Shown one piece after another: positions 60,271-64,000 of a DNA stretch of 64,000 nucleotides. Origin of the DNA: Mixophyes australis (Eukaryota > Chordata > Amphibia > Anura > Limnodynastidae). The stretch lies in contig JAVHZZ010000064.1 of assembly GCA_036250195.1 (NCBI GenBank), positions 248,001 through 312,000 on the forward strand. The letters run 5' to 3'. The notes beneath the pieces were generated by a model. That model did not search any database. It worked only from the letters and a program-made list of their open reading frames with translations, and had not been told where the DNA came from. Position 1 is the stretch's first letter; each line of letters opens with the position of its first letter. Position numbers and translations under genes: made by a program.

Positions 60271-62980
60271 AATCAAGAATTGAATAATGAATCATTAATC
60301 ATGAATCATGAATTGAATCATGAATCATGAATCATGAATCGAATCATGAATCATGAGTCAAGAATCACGAATCGAATCATGAATCATGATTCATGAATTA
60401 TGAATTGAATCATGAATCATGAATTGAATCATGAATCATGAATCGAATTATGAATTGAATCATGAATCATGAATTAAATCATGAATCATGAATCATGAAT
60501 TGAATCATGAATCATGAATCATGAATTGAATCATGAATCATGAATCATGAATCAAATCATGAATCATGAATCGAATCATGAATCATGATTCATGAATTAT
60601 GAATTAAATCATGAATCATGAATAATGAATCATGAATCATGAATTGAATCATGAATCATGAATCATGAATCGAATATTGAATCATGAATTGAATCATGAA
60701 TCATGAATCATGAATTGAATCATGAATCATGAATCATGAATTAAATCATGAATCATGAATCATGAATTGAATCATGAATCATGAATCATGAATCATGAAT
60801 TGAATCATGAATCATGAATTGAATCATGAATCATGAATCATGAATCATGAATTGAATCATGAATCATGAATTGAATCATGAATCATGAATCATGAGTTGA
60901 ATAATGAATCATGAATCATGAATCATGAATCATGAATTGAATCTTGAATCATAAATTATGAATTGAATCATGAATCATGAATTATGAATTGAATCATGAA
61001 TCATGAATCATGAATCATGAATTGAATCATGAATCATGAATCATGAATCATGAATCATGAATCTAATCATGAATCATGAATCATGAATTGAATAATGAAT
61101 CATGAATCATGAATTGAATCATAAATCATGAATCTTGAATCATGAATTGAATCATGAATCATGAATCATGAATTGAATCAGGATTCGAATCATGAATTGA
61201 ATCATGAATCATGAATTGAATCATGAATCATGAATTAGGAATCATGAATTGAATCATGAATCATGAATTGAATCATGAATCATGAATTGAATCATGAATC
61301 ATGAATCATGAATCATGAATTGAATCATGAATCATGAATCATGAATCGAATCATGAAATAAATCATGAATCATGAATTTAATCATGAATCATGAATCGAA
61401 TCATGAATTGAATCATGAATCATGAATCATGAATCAAATCATGAATCATGAATCGAATCATGAATCATGATTCATGAATTATGAATTAAATCATGAATCA
61501 TGAATAATGAATCATGAATCATGAATTGAATCATGAATCATGAATCATGAATCGAATAATGAATCATGAATTGAATCATGAATCATGAATCATGAATTGA
61601 ATCATGAATCATGAATCATGAATTAAATCATGAATCATGAATCATGAATTGAATCATGAATCATGAATCATGAATCATGAATTGAATCATGAATCATGAA
61701 TTGAATCATGAATCATGAATCATGAATCATGAATTGAATCATGAATCATGAATTGAATCATGAATCATGAATCATGAGTTGAATAATGAATCATGAATCA
61801 TGAATCATGAATCATGAATTGAATCTTGAATCATAAATTATGAATTGAATCATGAATCATGAATTATGAATTGAATCATGAATCATGAATCATGAATTGA
61901 ATCATGAATCATGAATCATGAATCATGAATTGAATCATGAATCATGAATCATGAATCGAATCATGAATCATGAATCAAGAATCATGAAACGAATCATGAA
62001 TCATGAATTGAATCATGAATCATGAATCATGAATTGAATCATGAATCATGAATCATGAATCATGAATCTAATCATGAATCATGAATCATGAATTGAATAA
62101 TGAATCATGAATCATGAATTGAATCATAAATCATGAATCTTGAATCATGAATTGAATCATGAATCATGAATCATGAATTGAATCAGGATTCGAATCATGA
62201 ATTGAATCATGAATCATGAATTGAATCATGAATCATGAATTAGGAATCATGAATTGAATCATGAATCATGAATTGAATCATGAATCATGAATTGAATCAT
62301 GAATCATGAATCATGAATCATGAATTGAATCATGAATCATGAATCATGAATCGAATCATGAAATAAATCATGAATCATGAATTTAATCATGAATCATGAA
62401 TCGAATCATGAATTGAATCATGAATCATGAATTAAATCATGAATCATGAATCATGAATTGAATCATGAATCATGAATCGAATCATGAATCATGAATTGAA
62501 TCATGAATCATGAATCATGAATTGAATCATGAATCATGAATCAAATCATGAATTGAATCATGAATCGAATCATGAATCATGAATCATGAATTGAATCATG
62601 AATCATGAATTGAATCATGAATCATGAATTGAATCATGAATCATGAATCAAATCATGAATCTTGAATCATGAATTGAATAATGAATCATGAATCATGAAT
62701 CATGAATTGAATCATGAATCATGAATCATGAATTGAATCATGAATCATGAATCATGAATCATGAATTACGAATCATGAATTATAAATTGAATCATGAATC
62801 ATGAATCATGAATCATGAATCATGAATCATGAATCATGAATCATGAATCATGAGTCGAATCATGAATCATGAATCAAGAATCTTGAATCGAATCATGAAT
62901 CATGAAATGAATCATGAATCGAATCATGAATCATGAATCATGAATTGAATTATGAATCATGAATCAAATCATGAATCTTG
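60271..62980 (+). repeat. F-E-E higher-order block, copy 4 (2710 bp)
   Basis: AATCAAGAAT 60271, TGAGTCA 60354, CACGAATCG 60366, E 61180 and 62185. Within it GATTCATGAATTATG recurs at 60587 and 61469 (882 bp) while E recurs at 1005 bp. The right internal copy has a further section of roughly 120 bp carrying AAGAATCATGAAACGAATC near 61975. The F landmark of the next block is exactly 2710 bp downstream. Confidence 0.8.
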
Positions 62981-64000
62981 AATTAAGAATTGAATAATGA
63001 ATCATTAATCATGAATCATGAATTGAATCATGAATCATGAATCATGAATCGAATCATGAATCATGAGTCAAGAATCACGAATCGAATCATGAATCATGAT
63101 TCATGAATTATGAATTGAATCATGAATCATGAATCATGAATCATGAATCATGAATTGAATCATGAATCATGAATCATGAATTGAATCATGAATCATGAAT
63201 CATGAATCAAATCATGAATCATGAATCGAATCATGAATCATGATTCATGAATTATGAATTAAATCATGAATCATGAATAATGAATCATGAATCATGAATT
63301 GCATCATGAATCATGAATCGAATCATGAATCATGAATCATGAATTGAATCATGAATCATGAATCATGAATCGAATAATGAATCATGAATTGAATCATGAA
63401 TCATGAATTGAATCATGAATCATGAATCATGAATGGAATCATGAATCATGAATCATGAATTAAATCATGAATCATGAATCATGAATTAAATCATGAATCA
63501 TGAATCATGAATCATGAATTGAATCATGAATCATGAATTGAATCATGAATCATGAATCATGAATCGAATCATGAATCATGAATCATGAATCATGAATTGA
63601 ATCATGAATCATGAATCATGAATTGAATAATGTATCATGAATCATGAATCATGAATCATGAATTGAATCATGAATCATAAATTATGAATTGAATCATGAA
63701 TCATGAATTATGAATTGAATCATGAATCATGAATCATGAATCATGAATTGAATCATGAATCATGAATCATTAATCATGAATTGAATCATGAATCATGAAT
63801 CATGAATCGAATCATGAATCAAGAATCATGAAACGAATCATGAATCATGAATTGAATCATGAATCATGAATCATGAATTGAATCATGAATCATGAATCAT
63901 GAATCATGAATCTAATCATGAATCATGAATCATAATTTGAATAATGAATCATGAATCATGAATTGAATCATAAATCATGAATCTTGAATCATGAATTGAA
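62981..64000 (+). repeat. F-E higher-order block, copy 5, cut by the window edge
   Basis: It starts with AATTAAGAAT (62981, a T for C against the other F copies), TGAGTCA 63064 and CACGAATCG 63076, with AAACGAATC near 63830. By comparison with the other F blocks an E landmark should lie shortly beyond the window end. The satellite continues to base 64000 with no flank. Confidence 0.8.

Larger units (their letters stand above)
1064..62195. repeat. E landmark AGGATTCGAATC, 19 dispersed copies
   Basis: AGG starts at 1064, 4788, 7975, 13120, 14650, 16787, 18293, 22536, 30957, 33004, 36781, 39335, 41755, 42466, 43370, 50286, 58959, 61180 and 62185. It contains the 10-bp palindrome GATTCGAATC centred on a CpG. 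In the A and F blocks, a few modules later, a TTAGGAATC unit follows. The landmark is missing at about 20.46 and 46.1 kb although TTAGGAATC is kept there, which indicates internal deletions. Confidence 0.88.
2060..63070. other. TGAGTCA heptamers (AP-1/Gcn4-type consensus), about 22 copies
   Basis: TGAGTCA starts at 2060, 3303, 4312, 5116, 7532, 8343, 11167, 12541, 14078, 14170, 15615, 19903, 21352, 30174, 31844, 35986, 37718, 48371, 49843, 58098, 60354 and 63064. Most sit in TGAGTCAAGAATCA(T/C) at a fixed place in A1, C or F blocks. The heptamer matches the bZIP consensus TGA(C/G)TCA; the ordinary word TGAATCA is one base away. The match is by sequence only and binding is unproven. Confidence 0.6.
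1..64000 (+). repeat. Continuous 7-bp/5-bp satellite array (GAATCAT with GAATT/GAATC)
   Basis: Every part of the window reads as tandem GAATCAT words interrupted by single 5-bp words, GAATT most often and GAATC less often. The commonest modules are 19 bp (two 7-mers and one 5-mer) and 26 bp (three and one); 12-, 33- and 40-bp modules also occur. GC is necessarily low (2/7 in the 7-mer, 1/5 or 2/5 in the 5-mer). The orientation never flips and no unrelated sequence interrupts it. The array has essentially no coding potential. On the + strand a TGA spans nearly every word boundary, and because 7 and 5 are 1 and 2 modulo 3, successive boundaries rotate this stop through all frames. On the - strand each 7-mer (ATGATTC) carries TGA with the same rotation. 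It is satellite DNA of a eukaryotic chromosome; species and chromosomal location cannot be read from the sequence. Confidence 0.98.

Noticed and set aside
1..64000. Protein-coding genes on either strand
   Set aside because: TGA lies at nearly every word boundary on the + strand and inside every 7-mer on the - strand. Unit lengths of 7 and 5 rotate it through all frames, so only very short open stretches exist and none has non-repeat composition.
1..64000. CRISPR array
   Set aside because: The repeats are contiguous 5- and 7-bp words with no unique spacers, and the longer repeated blocks are themselves made of the same words.
1..64000. Telomere repeat array
   Set aside because: No run of TTAGGG, TTAGG, TCAGG, TTTAGGG or a similar G-rich strand is present; G is scattered once per word.
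1..64000. Centromere protein B (CENP-B) box
   Set aside because: No sequence resembling the CG-rich TTCG...CGGG box was seen; CpG occurs essentially only in TCGA and in a few scattered variants such as CACG.
1..64000. Drosophila-type simple satellite following the (RRN)m(RN)n rule
   Set aside because: No rotation of GAATCAT or GAATT on either strand fits the purine pattern, so length similarity (5, 7, 12 bp) is not evidence of that family.
1..64000. GANTC as a bacterial CcrM methylation or cell-cycle signal
   Set aside because: Each GAATC word matches GANTC trivially because of the repeat; a 64-kb gene-free array argues strongly against a bacterial replicon.
1..64000. Low-quality or artificial sequence
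   Set aside because: Rare variants recur in the same order at exact spacings (1374, 1472, 1530, 1567, 5812 bp), which random error would not give. Collapsed or expanded assembly of the tandem pairs remains possible.
1..64000. AA/TT phasing for DNA bending or nucleosome positioning
   Set aside because: Word starts are spaced by 7 or 5 bp in varying order, which gives no stable 10-bp phase that I can support by eye.

Overview
The whole 64-kb window is one uninterrupted, AT-rich satellite DNA array. I see no gene, RNA gene, transposable element, CRISPR array or single-copy spacer anywhere in it. On the + strand it is written with two words: a 7-bp unit GAATCAT, and a 5-bp unit that is GAATT, less often GAATC, or a decayed form of these. 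The words form modules of one to several 7-mers closed by one 5-mer (7+5=12, 14+5=19, 21+5=26, 28+5=33 bp), and the order of module lengths works like a barcode. All units keep the same orientation from end to end, and both window edges cut the array, so its true length and flanks are unknown.

Organism: long simple-unit satellites of this kind are typical of eukaryotic heterochromatin (pericentromere, sex chromosome, B chromosome or subtelomere) resolved by long reads. The sequence does not tell me the species, and I do not recognise the unit as a named satellite. It does not obey the purine rule described for Drosophila melanogaster simple satellites.

On top of the short words lies a clear higher-order structure, readable from rare point variants used as landmarks. 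D = CAGGTAAC; A = a 16-bp palindrome ATGATTCATGAATCAT (at least 17 copies); E = GGATTCGAATC (19 copies); B = AACTAAATCCAG followed by CATGTTTCATGAATAG; C = TGGATTGAATCATTAATC and neighbours; F = AAGAATCACGAATCG. Two A subfamilies exist: A1 (palindrome, then TGAGTCA, then CCTG) and A2 (palindrome, then TATGTC or TATATC, then GCTG).

Layout: 1-2.46 kb D/E/A1; 2.46-8.97 kb two C repeats of about 3.2 kb; 8.97-10.2 kb B; 10.2-16.1 kb four A1 copies; 16.1-19.3 kb a 1.5-kb A2 pair; 19.3-22 kb an A1 pair; 22-24.95 kb A2 then C; 24.95-30.1 kb B/D repeats; 30.1-35.9 and 35.9-41.5 kb a super-repeat F-E-A1-A2-C; 39.2-45.6 kb a 4.04-kb duplication; 47.1-50.1 kb a perfect-spacing 1472-bp tandem pair; 50.1-53.1 kb C tail and B; 53.1-56.25 kb a nearly identical 1567/1560-bp tandem pair; 56.25-58 kb B/D; 58-64 kb repeated F/E heads.

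How it seems to evolve (inference): copies of a higher-order repeat differ in length almost only by whole 7-bp words or 19-bp modules, the signature of unequal exchange or replication slippage in register. The 5-mer variants (TCGA, TTGA, TCAA, TTAA at the junction) are what is expected if loss of AT from GAATCAT created a CpG that then decayed by deamination. Positions are hand-counted and block edges are approximate to a few tens of bases unless a marker is named.
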